A DNA stretch of 19,526 nucleotides from an uncultured Pseudoflavonifractor sp. (GCA_947575475.1 CANPNN010000005.1:1-19526); one strand, 5' to 3'. Counted from the first letter of the stretch, positions 1 through 8,269 are shown. Program-made: numbers and translations. Notes: generated by a model from the letters alone, not told the origin.

Positions 1-1364
1 TCCAGATACCGCTGGAACCGCCGGGTGAGCACCTGCTCCATGGAGGCGTAGTCGTTGGGCATGTCCATATCCTTCAGCTTGAAGCGGCGGTAGTCCCGCT
101 TCAGGGGCTTGCCGTCCACATAGACCACCATGGAGGCCACGATGTCGTCAGCTCCCTGGTTGGAGATGTCGTAGGATTCGATGCGGCGGGGAGGCTCCAT
201 GTCCAGCACCTTGCCCAGCAGCTCCAGAGTCTTGGACTGCCGCTCCTCCCGGGAGGTGGCCCGCTCCACCTCCTCCACCGCGTTCTTGTTTGCCAGCTTG
301 ATAAGGTCCATCTTGGCTCCCCGCCGGGGAGTCACCAGCTCCACCCGGTGTCCGCAGGCCTCGGACAGCAGGCGGGTGATGGGCACCTCGTCCTCCAGTT
401 CACAGGGGAGCAATATCTGCTTGGGCAGCCGGGGACGGTTTACATAATATTGTCGGACCAGAGCGGAGACGGCCTCGCTCTCCTCCCCCTCCATAGGGAT
501 GTCGATCAGATCCATATCCTTGGCTGCCAAATCGCCCTCCACGTAGTGGAGAACCACGAAACAGCTTTTGGCTGTCCCCCGGTGATACCCCACCACGTCG
601 GTATCCGCCAGGGAGCCGGCCACCACCTTCTGCCGCTTGCCCAGCAGTTCGATGGCGCGGATCTTGTCCCGCAGCTCGGCGGCCTTCTCAAAGCGCATCT
701 CCTCGGCAGCAAGTTCCATCTCGGCGGTGAGGTCCGCCTTGACCTCCTTGAACTGGCCCTCCAGCAGGCGGATTGCCTGGTCCATGGCCTCCTTATGGCG
801 GGCTGGGTCCATTTCAGGGCGGCAATAGCCGTCGCACAGGCCCATATGGTAGTTAAGGCAGGGCCGCTCCTTGCCCACGTCCCGAGGGAATTTCTTCCGG
901 CAGGAGGGCAGCTTCAGGGCCGAGCGGAGGGCTTCCACAATATCCCAGGTGGCGCTGCGGCTTCCAAAGGGGCCGAAGTACCGGGCTCCGTCCTCGGCGG
1001 CCTTGTTGGCCAGGGAGAACCGGGGATAGTCCGCATTCACATCCAGCCGGATGTATGGGTAGCCCTTGTCATCCTTCAAAAGGATGTTGTAATGGGGTTG
1101 ATGGCGTTTGATAAGGGAGTTTTCCAGCACCAGGGCCTCAAACTCCGAATCGGCCACAATCACGTCAAAGTGGTCGATAGAGGCCACCATGGCCCGGGTC
1201 TTCTCCGTGTGGGAGGCCAGGTTGGCAAAATACTGGGAGACCCGGTTTTTCAGGGCCTTGGCCTTGCCCACATAGATGACCTCGTTGCGCTTGTCCTGCA
1301 TGATATAAACGCCGGGCTTCAAGGGCAGGGCGTGGGCTTTCTCCTTCAGTTCGTCAAAGGTCAT
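1..1364 (-). CDS. uvrC: Excinuclease ABC subunit C, C-terminus cut by window edge
   Basis: UvrC makes the dual incisions of nucleotide excision repair with UvrA and UvrB in the cytoplasm. 454 codons are visible of a family length of about 600; the missing end is the RNase H-like nuclease and (HhH)2 region. Seen: an N-terminal GIY-YIG nuclease domain (residues about 14-92) with GVYIM at 18-22, IYVGKA at 30-35 and ENSLIKR at 81-87; a cysteine-containing segment (about 155-181); a UVR domain (about 203-238) for UvrB contact; and the start of the C-terminal nuclease region with ESYDISNQG (396-404) and PNDYASM (436-442). The ATG at 1364 follows a strong GGAGGA Shine-Dalgarno. The gene lies 27 nt after the CPBP protease gene with no terminator between, so the two are probably co-transcribed. 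Identification is secure. Confidence 0.97.
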   Translation of the reverse strand, partial: MTFDELKEKAHALPLKPGVYIMQDKRNEVIYVGKAKALKNRVSQYFANLASHTEKTRAMVASIDHFDVIVADSEFEALVLENSLIKRHQPHYNILLKDDKGYPYIRLDVNADYPRFSLANKAAEDGARYFGPFGSRSATWDIVEALRSALKLPSCRKKFPRDVGKERPCLNYHMGLCDGYCRPEMDPARHKEAMDQAIRLLEGQFKEVKADLTAEMELAAEEMRFEKAAELRDKIRAIELLGKRQKVVAGSLADTDVVGYHRGTAKSCFVVLHYVEGDLAAKDMDLIDIPMEGEESEAVSALVRQYYVNRPRLPKQILLPCELEDEVPITRLLSEACGHRVELVTPRRGAKMDLIKLANKNAVEEVERATSREERQSKTLELLGKVLDMEPPRRIESYDISNQGADDIVASMVVYVDGKPLKRDYRRFKLKDMDMPNDYASMEQVLTRRFQRYL

Positions 1365-1391
1365 GGGAGCTCCTCCTTTCCTATAAATAGG

Positions 1392-2231
1392 TCACCGCCA
1401 CAGCAGAATGAAAAGATTTCCCGCCAGGGAATTGCTGATGCCGTGGACCAGCATACTGGTTCCGATGCTCCGGGACTTCCAGGCTATCCAGCCAAGGAGC
1501 AAGGCTCCCAAAGGGACCACCGCAAAGAAGGAAATATTGGCAGCTCCCAGATAGTAGATGTGGCCCAAGGTAAACAGCAGGGCCTGAAACAGCCAGATAT
1601 GAACCTCCTTCCAGCCCCGGTCCCGCAACTCCCCCCACAGAAAACCCCGGAACAGAGGCTCCTCCAGGGCCGCGGCGGTGGAGAGCTGGGTAAAGGTCAG
1701 CAGAAGAGCCCTTGCCGCCTGCCCGGGCAGGGAAATCCGCACCTCCGGAGGGATGGTCTTTTGAAAATGCAGCAGGTATCCGACCGCCAACGCCTCGCAC
1801 ACCGCTATCAGGACGGAAAAGACCACCCATCCCCCCATGGCCGCCCCCCTGGCGGGCAGAGCGGGCCGCCGGATCAGAAGGGCCAGCCCAAACAGCACAG
1901 CCAGACCCCCATTGACGTAGGTGGTAAAGGGCAGCTCCGACCATCCTCCCTGCAGGAGCCCTTGGGTCACAAAGCACCCCAGCGGAGCAAAGACCAGCAG
2001 GCCCAGAGCCAGGCCGTCGATATGGTATTTTTCCAGACAGTCCCGCTTCAGCAGGACCATTATGGCCGTCAGGGGGTAGGTGCCCACCTGGAACAGCAGC
2101 AGCCCCATGTCCTTCGAGATAGGCAAAAGTCCATAGCAGGGCAGGATGATCACCGGAAACCGCAGGATCAAAAGCCCCGCCAGACAGAGAGCAAACAGCC
2201 TGTCCCGCCAGACAGCAGCGTTACGTTCCAT
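1392..2231 (-). CDS. CPBP family intramembrane metalloprotease (CAAX/Abi type)
   Basis: A 279-residue polytopic membrane protein with about seven or eight hydrophobic segments. The CPBP/Abi (Rce1-like) signature is complete: EEPLFRG at 190-196 with the glutamate pair and arginine, FTLGH ending in His224, and a final motif HGISN with His263 and Asn267, as expected for a glutamate/histidine intramembrane protease. Its substrate cannot be told from sequence; family members act in CAAX processing, bacteriocin immunity or membrane protein cleavage. The start chosen is the ATG at 2231, which has GGAGGGG 6 nt upstream. A TTG five codons earlier would place that ribosome site inside the gene. The next gene, uvrC, begins 27 nt downstream. 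Family is confident; role is unknown. Confidence 0.88.
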   Translation of the reverse strand: MERNAAVWRDRLFALCLAGLLILRFPVIILPCYGLLPISKDMGLLLFQVGTYPLTAIMVLLKRDCLEKYHIDGLALGLLVFAPLGCFVTQGLLQGGWSELPFTTYVNGGLAVLFGLALLIRRPALPARGAAMGGWVVFSVLIAVCEALAVGYLLHFQKTIPPEVRISLPGQAARALLLTFTQLSTAAALEEPLFRGFLWGELRDRGWKEVHIWLFQALLFTLGHIYYLGAANISFFAVVPLGALLLGWIAWKSRSIGTSMLVHGISNSLAGNLFILLWR

Positions 2232-2237
2232 TCTGAT

Positions 2238-2244
2238 CCCCTCC
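2238..2244 (-). promoter_or_regulatory. Ribosome binding site deciding the CPBP start
   Basis: GGAGGGG lies 6 nt before the ATG at 2231. It overlaps the codons that an alternative TTG start at 2246 would use, so it favours the ATG. Confidence 0.75.
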
Positions 2245-2249
2245 AAAAT

Positions 2250-2258
2250 ATTATGTCA
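2250..2258 (-). promoter_or_regulatory. Possible extended -10 promoter of CPBP-uvrC
   Basis: TGACATAAT (TGn plus CATAAT) lies 18 nt before the CPBP ATG, so a transcript would have a very short leader that still includes the GGAGGGG site. No good -35 is seen at 16-18 nt. Read-through from mutY across the 167-nt gap is the alternative, since no convincing terminator is visible there. Confidence 0.25.
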
Positions 2259-2398
2259 ACTTTCTCGCTCCAGCCCGCTTCAAAGTCCAGGGAACCCTAT
2301 AGCCCGGCGGTGCTCTTATCGAATCTCCAGACCCGGAGGCAGACACGCTCCGCCACCCGGGGAAAGCCCCCCCGGCCCAGTCTCCCCCACGGTAAAAC

Positions 2399-3421
2399 TC
2401 ACCGCAGGCTCTCCTCCACGATATGGGCAAAGGGGGCGAAGGCGCTGGGGAGAGCGTAGGTCTTTTCCCACTCCTCCCTGCCCGCCCACACCCAGTCAGG
2501 GGGCAGGCCGTCCTCCTCCGCCGTAACGGTATAGACCGTCATATGCCATTCCTTGTGCGTAAAAACGTGCTTGCCCGTTCCGGCAAACTCCATCTTCCCC
2601 TTTACCGGACAGGACCAGGGGGAGAGCTCGTTGGGATACTCCCACAGCCCCGCCAGCAGCCCCCGGGCAGGGCGGCGGCGGAGAGCCACCTTCCCCTCCC
2701 AAAATATTATGTAAACTATTCTTTCCTCGTTCCTCCGCTCCTTTTTTGGGGCCTTTACGGGCAGCTCCCGGGCCGTATCCTGCAGATGGCCCAGACAAAA
2801 TTCCTGGGCGGGGCATTTTTCACACAGAGGCGCCCCATTGGGGATACACACCGTGGCCCCCAGATCCATCATGGCCTGGTTGAAATCTCCGGGCATGTCC
2901 CGGGGGATGACCTTCTCCAGGGCGGCGCGGATCTCCTCCTTCACCTGGGGCCGGGTCACCTCGCGGTGGTCGTCGGTGAGGCGGCTCACCACCCGGAGCA
3001 CATTCCCGTCCACCGCCGGCACGGGAAGGCCAAAGGCGATGGAGGAGATGGCCCCGGCAGTATACTCCCCCACCCCGGCCAGGGAGCGGATGTCCTCATA
3101 GCGGGAGGGGAACTCCCCGCCGAAGTCCTCCATCACCTGCCGGGCGGCCTTTTGGAGGTTCCTGGCCCGGCTATAGTAGCCCAGCCCCTGCCACAGCTTC
3201 ATCAGCCGGTCCTCCCCGCACTCCGCCAGGACCTCCACCGTGGGCAGCTCCCCCATAAAACGGCGGTAGTAGTCCAGCACCGCCGCCACCCTCGTCTGCT
3301 GAAGCATGATCTCGGAGACCCACACGTGGTAGGGGGTGGGGTCGCTGCGCCAAGGGAGGGTTCGGGCGTTCTCATGGAACCACAGCAATAGGGGCAGCGG
3401 CAGCTTTTTCAGTTGTTCCAT
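2399..3421 (-). CDS. mutY: A/G-specific adenine DNA glycosylase MutY
   Basis: MutY removes adenine mispaired with 8-oxoguanine or guanine, starting base excision repair. The 340 residues match the family length. Seen in order: the catalytic block VWVSEIMLQQT with Glu37; a helix-hairpin-helix LAGVGEYTAGAI (114-125); AVDGNVLRV with catalytic Asp138 (same numbers as E. coli); and a four-cysteine iron-sulfur loop at Cys192, 200, 203 and 209, spaced X7-X2-X5 where E. coli has X6-X2-X5. A Nudix-like C-terminal domain (about 230-335) for 8-oxoguanine recognition includes FTHKEWHM. The ATG at 3421 has AAAGGAGGAG upstream. It has its own promoter and stands as the first gene of a run that continues, 167 nt later, into the CPBP protease and uvrC. 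Repair genes therefore flank the protease. Identification is secure. Confidence 0.97.
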   Translation of the reverse strand: MEQLKKLPLPLLLWFHENARTLPWRSDPTPYHVWVSEIMLQQTRVAAVLDYYRRFMGELPTVEVLAECGEDRLMKLWQGLGYYSRARNLQKAARQVMEDFGGEFPSRYEDIRSLAGVGEYTAGAISSIAFGLPVPAVDGNVLRVVSRLTDDHREVTRPQVKEEIRAALEKVIPRDMPGDFNQAMMDLGATVCIPNGAPLCEKCPAQEFCLGHLQDTARELPVKAPKKERRNEERIVYIIFWEGKVALRRRPARGLLAGLWEYPNELSPWSCPVKGKMEFAGTGKHVFTHKEWHMTVYTVTAEEDGLPPDWVWAGREEWEKTYALPSAFAPFAHIVEESLR

Positions 3422-3459
3422 ACCCTCTCCTCCTTTTCCGGGACCGCGGTTTCCCTTCC

Positions 3460-3488
3460 ATTATACCGGGTTTTGGGCGGGATTTCAA
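3460..3488 (-). promoter_or_regulatory. Sigma-70-type promoter of mutY
   Basis: On the minus strand TTGAAA (3488-3483) and TATAAT (3465-3460) are separated by exactly 17 nt, close to the housekeeping consensus. It lies about 38 nt before the mutY ATG and just downstream of the terminator of the preceding gene, as expected for a new transcription unit. Confidence 0.85.
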
Positions 3489-3513
3489 CAACAGCCGCCC
3501 CCTCCAAAGCCGC

Positions 3514-3546
3514 AAAAAGGAGCGGCCGGAAAACTCCGGCCGCTCC
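3514..3546 (-). terminator. Rho-independent terminator of the SLH surface protein gene
   Basis: An 11-bp perfect stem GGAGCGGCCGG / CCGGCCGCTCC (3536-3546 with 3519-3529) has a 6-nt loop and is followed on the minus strand by TTTTT (3518-3514). It begins 15 nt after the stop codon of the SLH protein gene and separates it from the mutY promoter. Confidence 0.95.
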
Positions 3547-3560
3547 CTCTATTTTGCTCT

Positions 3561-6500
3561 TTAGCCCTCGGTCTTGGCCTCAAAGGCCTCGCTGAAATTC
3601 TTCAGCATCTGGGCGGCCTCGGCCCGGGAGGCGGTGCCCAAGGGGTCAAGGAGGTTGTTGCCCTTGCCCGAGAGCACCTTCACGCCCACGGCCCAGGTCA
3701 TATCCTCCAAGGCCCACTCAGCAATGAGGGTCTTGTCGTTATAGAGGCTCATATCCCCCACCGCAGACTTATCGTAGCCCTTGAAAGCGGCGTAGCGGCT
3801 GAGGATAGCGGCCATCTCCTGGCGGGTGATCGTGTTCTCCGGCCGGAAGGAACCGTCCTCATAGCCCTTGACAACGCCATTGGCGGCAGCCCAATCCACA
3901 GCGGCGGCATACCAGGTATCCCGCTCCACATCGGAGAAGGTGGATACTGCAGCCTCAGGCTCACCCTCCAGCCGGTAGAGGACCGTGACGATCATGCCCC
4001 GGGTGGTATTCATAGTGGGCTCAAAGAGGGTCCCATCATTGATCCCCTTCATCATATCCCGCTCAAAGACAAACCGGACGGCCTCATGGAACCAGTCCTC
4101 CTCCGCCACGTCCACAAAGGGCAGGGGCTGGGCCAGGGGCACGTCGTTCTCCCCCAGGTTCTCCTCGGGCCGGGTGGGCCGAGTGGGCCGGGTGGTGCTG
4201 GAGCCGCCGCCGGAGGTAACGCGGGTCACGGTCACGGTGCAGGTGGCGGTAGTCTCGCCCAGGGTAGCGGTGATCACCGCCGAACCCTCCGCCACAGCGG
4301 TGACCACACCGCTCTCAGTCACACTCGCCACCGTGGGATTGCTGGAAGTCCAGGTGACCGTACCGGCCATCGTCTCGGACGTGGCAGCCAGAGCCGCGGT
4401 ATTCCCCACCCGGATACTCACCGTGGCGGGAGTAAGGTTCAGGGTCCTCTCCATCGCCTCGGTGGTGTAGTACACGTCATTGACGATCCCTTCGCCGGCG
4501 TAGGCGTTTCCATCGTCAAAGTGGCCCGCCGCCCCGTCAGCGTCCTCGATCCTGGGGGCGGATACCGCACCGCCAAAGCTGTAATAGTTGTAGTTGATAT
4601 TGAACTCCCGCTCATCGCTCCCCTTCAATTCAAAGGCCCAGCGGCAGTCGATGAACTTGTTGTTCTGGAAGGTCAGCTTGTCAGCCGGCATATTCGGCGC
4701 GTTGTCCACCGCCAGCACCCGGTTGGCGTTCCGGAATTCGTTCCCGGTGATGACCACATCTCCGGTCTCGGCCGTGGCGGTCAGCCCGATCATGCTGGTT
4801 CGGCCTCCGCCGGCATACTGCTCCCCCATCAGGTCGATCACATTGTCCGTGATCACCGTATTGTCGCCAGGGCCGGCAAAGGCCACACGGGAATGGGCCT
4901 TCACCGTATTACCCGTAAAGACCAGCGGTGTCTTTGTCTTGGTTCCCTCTGTCATGACCAGGTTTCCTACTGCGTTCACGCCTTCCGCCATGGTAAATTC
5001 GCATCCGCTTACGGTCAGCTTCACCTCGCCGGTCTGCACTCCGGCGCTGTGGTAGATATACCAGGTATTACCCGTGGCCTGAAGCTCCAGGTTTTTCAAA
5101 GTCCCGCTGGCCGTGGTAAAGCTGAACAGGCCCTTTGCTCCACTGATCACAGGCTTGGAACCATCCTCCTTATTGATCCCTTCAATGGTGATCTCCTTTC
5201 CCGGATTGATGGCCCCGCTCAGAGACACATCCTTCAGCACCTGAACGCTGCCGCCCGCAGGGGCAGCCTTCACGGCCTCCTGGAGCGAGGAGTAGTACCT
5301 GCCGTCCACCTCAGCCACAACGGCAGCCCCCACAACCAACTGGGTCATAGCCTCATCCGCGTAGTAGGAAAGCACAGGGCTGATGCCCTGCAGCTTTTCA
5401 GCGGCAGGGGCTTCGCCGCCCCAGTAGCACTTGTCCGCGTCGGCCTTCTTGCCTTCCGCCAGCCCGGTCAGCTTGATATACTCCTCAGGAAGATTAGAAC
5501 TGACAAAGCTGTTGTTCCTCAAATCAACGTCATGCCCAAAATTGCTCAGCCGCATGGCCCGGCCATCCCCACGATTTTCAGGCACAACGGCCCACTGATC
5601 AAAGACGTTGCCGGTAATGGCGGCGGAGGTCGTCCCGTTGCCCGCGCTGTCCTTACCGATGAGAGTCAGGGCATTCATCGCGCTGTTTTGAAACACATTG
5701 TCCTTCACCACCAGCTCGCCACAGGCTGTAGCATACACGCAGCCGCCGTCGTTCAGCCCGCAGTTAGTGAACTCATTGCCAGTGATGGTCAGATTCTTCA
5801 CGGCATCTTCGCCATTGTTGATATGGATGGCGTAAATATTCCCTGTCCCATTCTCGGGCTTACCGGTAAAGGTGTTGTTACGGATGGTCAGCCCGCCCAT
5901 CTTGTTGAGGTTAGTGGTATTACCCCAGGTTACCAGCTTGATATAGGTGTTTTCAAAGGCCAGATTCTCAATAACCACCTGAGCGCCATCAGCCATCGCG
6001 CCCTTGGCGAAGCTGACCTCGCCTTTCAAAACAGGCTTGTTCTCCCCTTCAGCGGTCAGCGTCAAGCTCTTCAGGGGCAAAGTGATGTTTTCTTCCGTAT
6101 CCCTCAGAACAATGACGGTATCGCCAGCCCCAGCCGCGTCAAGGGCCTTCTGCAGGGAGGTATACTGCTTTCCATCCACCTCGGCCACAAGGGCAGCGGC
6201 CTTTGTCTCATATACCGTTCCCCCCTTGATTCCATGGGTGGTGATGATACTCTCATCGATCTCATTTCTCTCCATGGTCAACTCAAGGCAGAGCTCACCC
6301 ACATCAACTCCCGCCGCCGTAATGTCGTCATAGATCAAATAACCCTGGATCCCTTCCACCGCCTTCACCGCATTCCCCTTTACAAGAAGACTGCGGCCCT
6401 GGACCTGGTTTTTAGCCAGTTTCTCATGGAGGGTAAGGAAGTTGCCCTGATCATATACCGTGTTTCCTTCGACCACAGCAGTCTGGAACCCACTGAGCTG

Positions 6501-7631
6501 AACCGCGGAATACCCCACTCCCGGAGTGATGGTGTTATCCACGATGGCAACCTCGGCCGTCACCTGGTCAATGTTGATGCCCCGCCGGTAGCCAGAGACT
6601 GTGTTCCCCACAAATTCAACACTCAGGGGCTCACTCTCATGTCCCTGGGCCATAAACGCATAGTTCTCCCGGCCGCTTCCCTGAAAGATACAGTCCCTGA
6701 CCGCCAGCTTGGAGGTCCCATGGAAATAGAAATAAACCGTCCCATTGACCGTACAGTTTTCAATGGTGTAGTCAAAATTGCTCCGAAACCCGCCGCCCAC
6801 GCTCAGCTGGCGGTTCGCATTATTGGGGCTCAACATAACTCCCGCAACGGTCAGGGAGAAATAGTCATCCGTTGTATCCCCCCACCACTGATAGGGCATC
6901 TCAGGACCCTGTGTCATGACGAGCTCAGCGGCGGCGTTACCCCCCACCACCTCGATCTCCCGGATGGTCATCTCATCACTGCCGTACCAAGCGGCGGAAC
7001 GGCCCCCGCTCAGATAGTGGTTGCCCAGGTCGGAGGGGATCTCCACCCGTCCATAGATGGTCCATGTCAGCTTCACACCCTCATGTCCCGCAAGGGTGGT
7101 TGGCTGGTCAAAGACCTTTTCAAATTCCGCCTTCGCCTCATTGCCAATCAGCACGCCCTGTCCCAGCGCATCGCCGTTGCTGACAGGCATATTCTCCAGC
7201 ACTTTCTTTACAGCCTCATAGGCTTCCTGCATAGTACCATAGACCTGGTTATCCGCACCCTTGACGCCGGTGACCGTCACGCCCACCGTGTCTTCCCCGG
7301 TCTCCACCAGCTCCTCCTCCCGAAGGGTAAGGGCCATCATGGGCTCCTCCTCGAAGGAACCCGCCTCAGGCTCCTGAGGCTCAGGCTCCCCGCCCTCCTC
7401 CTCAGGCTTTTCCGTCTCGGTCTCGGGAGCCTCAGTCTCCTCCGTCTCAGGGGTCTCAGGCCCCGAGGAAGGCTCCTCCTCGCACACGCAGGGATCCTCC
7501 CCGCAGGTCTCACAGATCGCGAGCCCCTCCACAACGGCGGGGATGTCCTCCTCGGCGAAAGCCGCTCCGGGCAGCATCCCCAGCAGCATACCTACCGTCA
7601 GCAGGATGGCTAATAGTCTCCTACTCTTCAT
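3561..7631 (-). CDS. Secreted SLH-anchored surface protein with beta-helix-like modules and Big2 domain
   Basis: A 1356-residue exported protein. A Sec signal peptide (1-26) has a KSRR n-region, a hydrophobic core and an AFA cleavage site. Next come a short cysteine motif (Cys40, 43, 48, 50) and a Glu/Pro/Thr-rich linker (51-97). The body (about 115-1060) has many short NxF/NxV rungs such as ITGNEF, VKDNVF and FTGNTV, typical of right-handed parallel beta-helix proteins. It contains two copies of a leader module, AEVDGKQYTSLQKAL (483-497) and AEVDGRYYSSLQEAV (773-787). A Big2 immunoglobulin-like domain (about 1063-1137) ends in ITATLGETTATCTVTV. A Ser/Thr/Arg/Pro linker follows, then three SLH repeats (about 1170-1350), with FVDVAEEDWFHEAV at 1172 onward. 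SLH domains bind secondary cell-wall polymers, so the protein is probably displayed on the surface. Ligand or enzyme activity is unknown. The ATG at 7631 has AGAGGAG upstream. Confidence 0.9.
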   Translation of the reverse strand: MKSRRLLAILLTVGMLLGMLPGAAFAEEDIPAVVEGLAICETCGEDPCVCEEEPSSGPETPETEETEAPETETEKPEEEGGEPEPQEPEAGSFEEEPMMALTLREEELVETGEDTVGVTVTGVKGADNQVYGTMQEAYEAVKKVLENMPVSNGDALGQGVLIGNEAKAEFEKVFDQPTTLAGHEGVKLTWTIYGRVEIPSDLGNHYLSGGRSAAWYGSDEMTIREIEVVGGNAAAELVMTQGPEMPYQWWGDTTDDYFSLTVAGVMLSPNNANRQLSVGGGFRSNFDYTIENCTVNGTVYFYFHGTSKLAVRDCIFQGSGRENYAFMAQGHESEPLSVEFVGNTVSGYRRGINIDQVTAEVAIVDNTITPGVGYSAVQLSGFQTAVVEGNTVYDQGNFLTLHEKLAKNQVQGRSLLVKGNAVKAVEGIQGYLIYDDITAAGVDVGELCLELTMERNEIDESIITTHGIKGGTVYETKAAALVAEVDGKQYTSLQKALDAAGAGDTVIVLRDTEENITLPLKSLTLTAEGENKPVLKGEVSFAKGAMADGAQVVIENLAFENTYIKLVTWGNTTNLNKMGGLTIRNNTFTGKPENGTGNIYAIHINNGEDAVKNLTITGNEFTNCGLNDGGCVYATACGELVVKDNVFQNSAMNALTLIGKDSAGNGTTSAAITGNVFDQWAVVPENRGDGRAMRLSNFGHDVDLRNNSFVSSNLPEEYIKLTGLAEGKKADADKCYWGGEAPAAEKLQGISPVLSYYADEAMTQLVVGAAVVAEVDGRYYSSLQEAVKAAPAGGSVQVLKDVSLSGAINPGKEITIEGINKEDGSKPVISGAKGLFSFTTASGTLKNLELQATGNTWYIYHSAGVQTGEVKLTVSGCEFTMAEGVNAVGNLVMTEGTKTKTPLVFTGNTVKAHSRVAFAGPGDNTVITDNVIDLMGEQYAGGGRTSMIGLTATAETGDVVITGNEFRNANRVLAVDNAPNMPADKLTFQNNKFIDCRWAFELKGSDEREFNINYNYYSFGGAVSAPRIEDADGAAGHFDDGNAYAGEGIVNDVYYTTEAMERTLNLTPATVSIRVGNTAALAATSETMAGTVTWTSSNPTVASVTESGVVTAVAEGSAVITATLGETTATCTVTVTRVTSGGGSSTTRPTRPTRPEENLGENDVPLAQPLPFVDVAEEDWFHEAVRFVFERDMMKGINDGTLFEPTMNTTRGMIVTVLYRLEGEPEAAVSTFSDVERDTWYAAAVDWAAANGVVKGYEDGSFRPENTITRQEMAAILSRYAAFKGYDKSAVGDMSLYNDKTLIAEWALEDMTWAVGVKVLSGKGNNLLDPLGTASRAEAAQMLKNFSEAFEAKTEG

Positions 7632-7658
7632 CGTTCTGGCTCCTCTCTATGATTGTTG

Positions 7659-7687
7659 ATTCTATCATTTCACGGGCCTGTGCTAAA
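7659..7687 (-). promoter_or_regulatory. Probable promoter of the SLH protein gene
   Basis: TGATAGAAT, an extended -10 (TAGAAT at 7664-7659), lies 27 nt before the ATG, with a weak -35 TTTAGC (7687-7682) at 17 nt spacing. Two perfect palindromes sit immediately upstream of the -35. Confidence 0.5.
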
Positions 7688-7694
7688 GTCTATT

Positions 7695-7713
7695 GGTGGG
7701 CCAATGGCCCACC
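7695..7713. repeat. Perfect inverted repeat upstream of the SLH gene promoter
   Basis: GGTGGGCCA and TGGCCCACC form a 9-bp perfect inverted repeat around one central base. It lies between the 138-codon gene and the SLH gene, 7 bp upstream of the putative -35. It could be an operator, or an RNA hairpin at the end of the upstream transcript; there is no U-tract to make it a standard terminator. Confidence 0.7.
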
Positions 7714-7714
7714 G

Positions 7715-7734
7715 CAAAAGGCATATGCCTTTTG
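7715..7734. repeat. 20-bp perfect palindrome
   Basis: CAAAAGGCAT followed directly by ATGCCTTTTG is a perfect two-fold symmetric 20-mer, one base from the neighbouring inverted repeat. Uninterrupted symmetry of this length suits a dimeric regulator site. No binding family is recognised. Confidence 0.7.
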
Positions 7735-7793
7735 TCCTGCAATCTGCGATGTTGGATCGTAGGCTCGGCCTTATTCCATTTTCCCAATCATAC

Positions 7794-8210
7794 TCACATA
7801 CCGCTCAGGGCGCTGTCCAAAAGAAGGATCAGCTCCAGCACGCTGCGAAAGCTCTCCTCCTGTCCCTGCTCCAACCAGGTCACCGAACCCTGCCAACTGG
7901 CATTCTGGCGGAAAAGGAGCCGGAGCGCAAACGTGGCCAGCTTTCCCGCGTGCTCTGTGCTGGGAACGACGCCCTCCCCCTGCTCCCCCGGGGCCCGGCC
8001 CGAAAAAGAACGCGCAAGTGTAAAAGATTGGGGAAACTGGGTCTGATCCAGCATATCCTGCATTTTTACCAGGAGCTGGCTCAAGCTTTGAAACCGGATC
8101 TCCTCTTTGCAGGCCGGGTTATAAAAACGGCCTGTCAGGACTGCATTTTGGTAGGAATCGACACAGATCACAGTGGTCCGATATTCGTTTCCACGGAATC
8201 GTTGAGTCAT
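7794..8210 (-). CDS. Hypothetical protein, 138 residues
   Basis: Function not recognised. The protein is small, apparently soluble and cytoplasmic, with no signal peptide or membrane segment. The N-terminal half contains VICVDSYQNAVLTGRFYNP (14-32) and reads like a small beta-sheet domain. The C-terminal half contains RLLFRQNASWQGSVTWLE (97-114) and ends in a helix of ESFRSVLELILLLDSAL. The pattern looks like a conserved family in Clostridia, but I cannot name it. The ATG at 8210 follows a G-rich Shine-Dalgarno (AGGGGGGAAG). It has its own extended -10 promoter and a 60-nt leader with a hairpin. It is followed, after two palindromes, by the SLH surface protein gene. The reading frame is convincing because of the promoter, ribosome site and protein-like composition. 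Confidence 0.75.
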   Translation of the reverse strand: MTQRFRGNEYRTTVICVDSYQNAVLTGRFYNPACKEEIRFQSLSQLLVKMQDMLDQTQFPQSFTLARSFSGRAPGEQGEGVVPSTEHAGKLATFALRLLFRQNASWQGSVTWLEQGQEESFRSVLELILLLDSALSGM

Positions 8211-8236
8211 TTTCTTCCCCCCCTGCTCTTTGGGAT

Positions 8237-8258
8237 CAGGGCGGCGGCGCCGTCCCTG
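8237..8258 (-). promoter_or_regulatory. GC-rich hairpin in the leader of the 138-residue protein gene
   Basis: CAGGG pairs with CCCTG, and the stem continues with CGGC/GCCG around a 3-nt loop, with one bulged base. It lies between the predicted transcription start and the ribosome site. No U-run follows it. It may be a stability or translational control element, or chance in GC-rich sequence. Confidence 0.35.
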
Positions 8259-8269
8259 TTTGCCTTGGT

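Noticed and set aside
2232..2398. Possible terminator between mutY and the CPBP gene
   Set aside because: Only short GC-rich complementarity is present and no U-tract follows in the minus direction.
348..2459. A 703-codon plus-strand frame over uvrC and the CPBP gene
   Set aside because: It spans two real minus-strand genes and their intergenic gap and encodes no recognisable domain; a codon-bias shadow.
2245..2716. Near-identical AAAATATTATGT(C/A)AACT at 2245-2261 and at about 2701-2717, looking like a repeated promoter element
   Set aside because: The second copy lies inside mutY and encodes conserved-looking sequence (VYIIF), so the similarity is probably chance.
3336..7613. A 1425-codon open frame on the plus strand across the SLH gene
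   Set aside because: It is antisense to a protein with signal peptide, Big2 and SLH domains, promoter and terminator. Its translation has low-complexity His/Gly/Leu-rich composition and matches no family; it stays open because of GC-rich codon bias.
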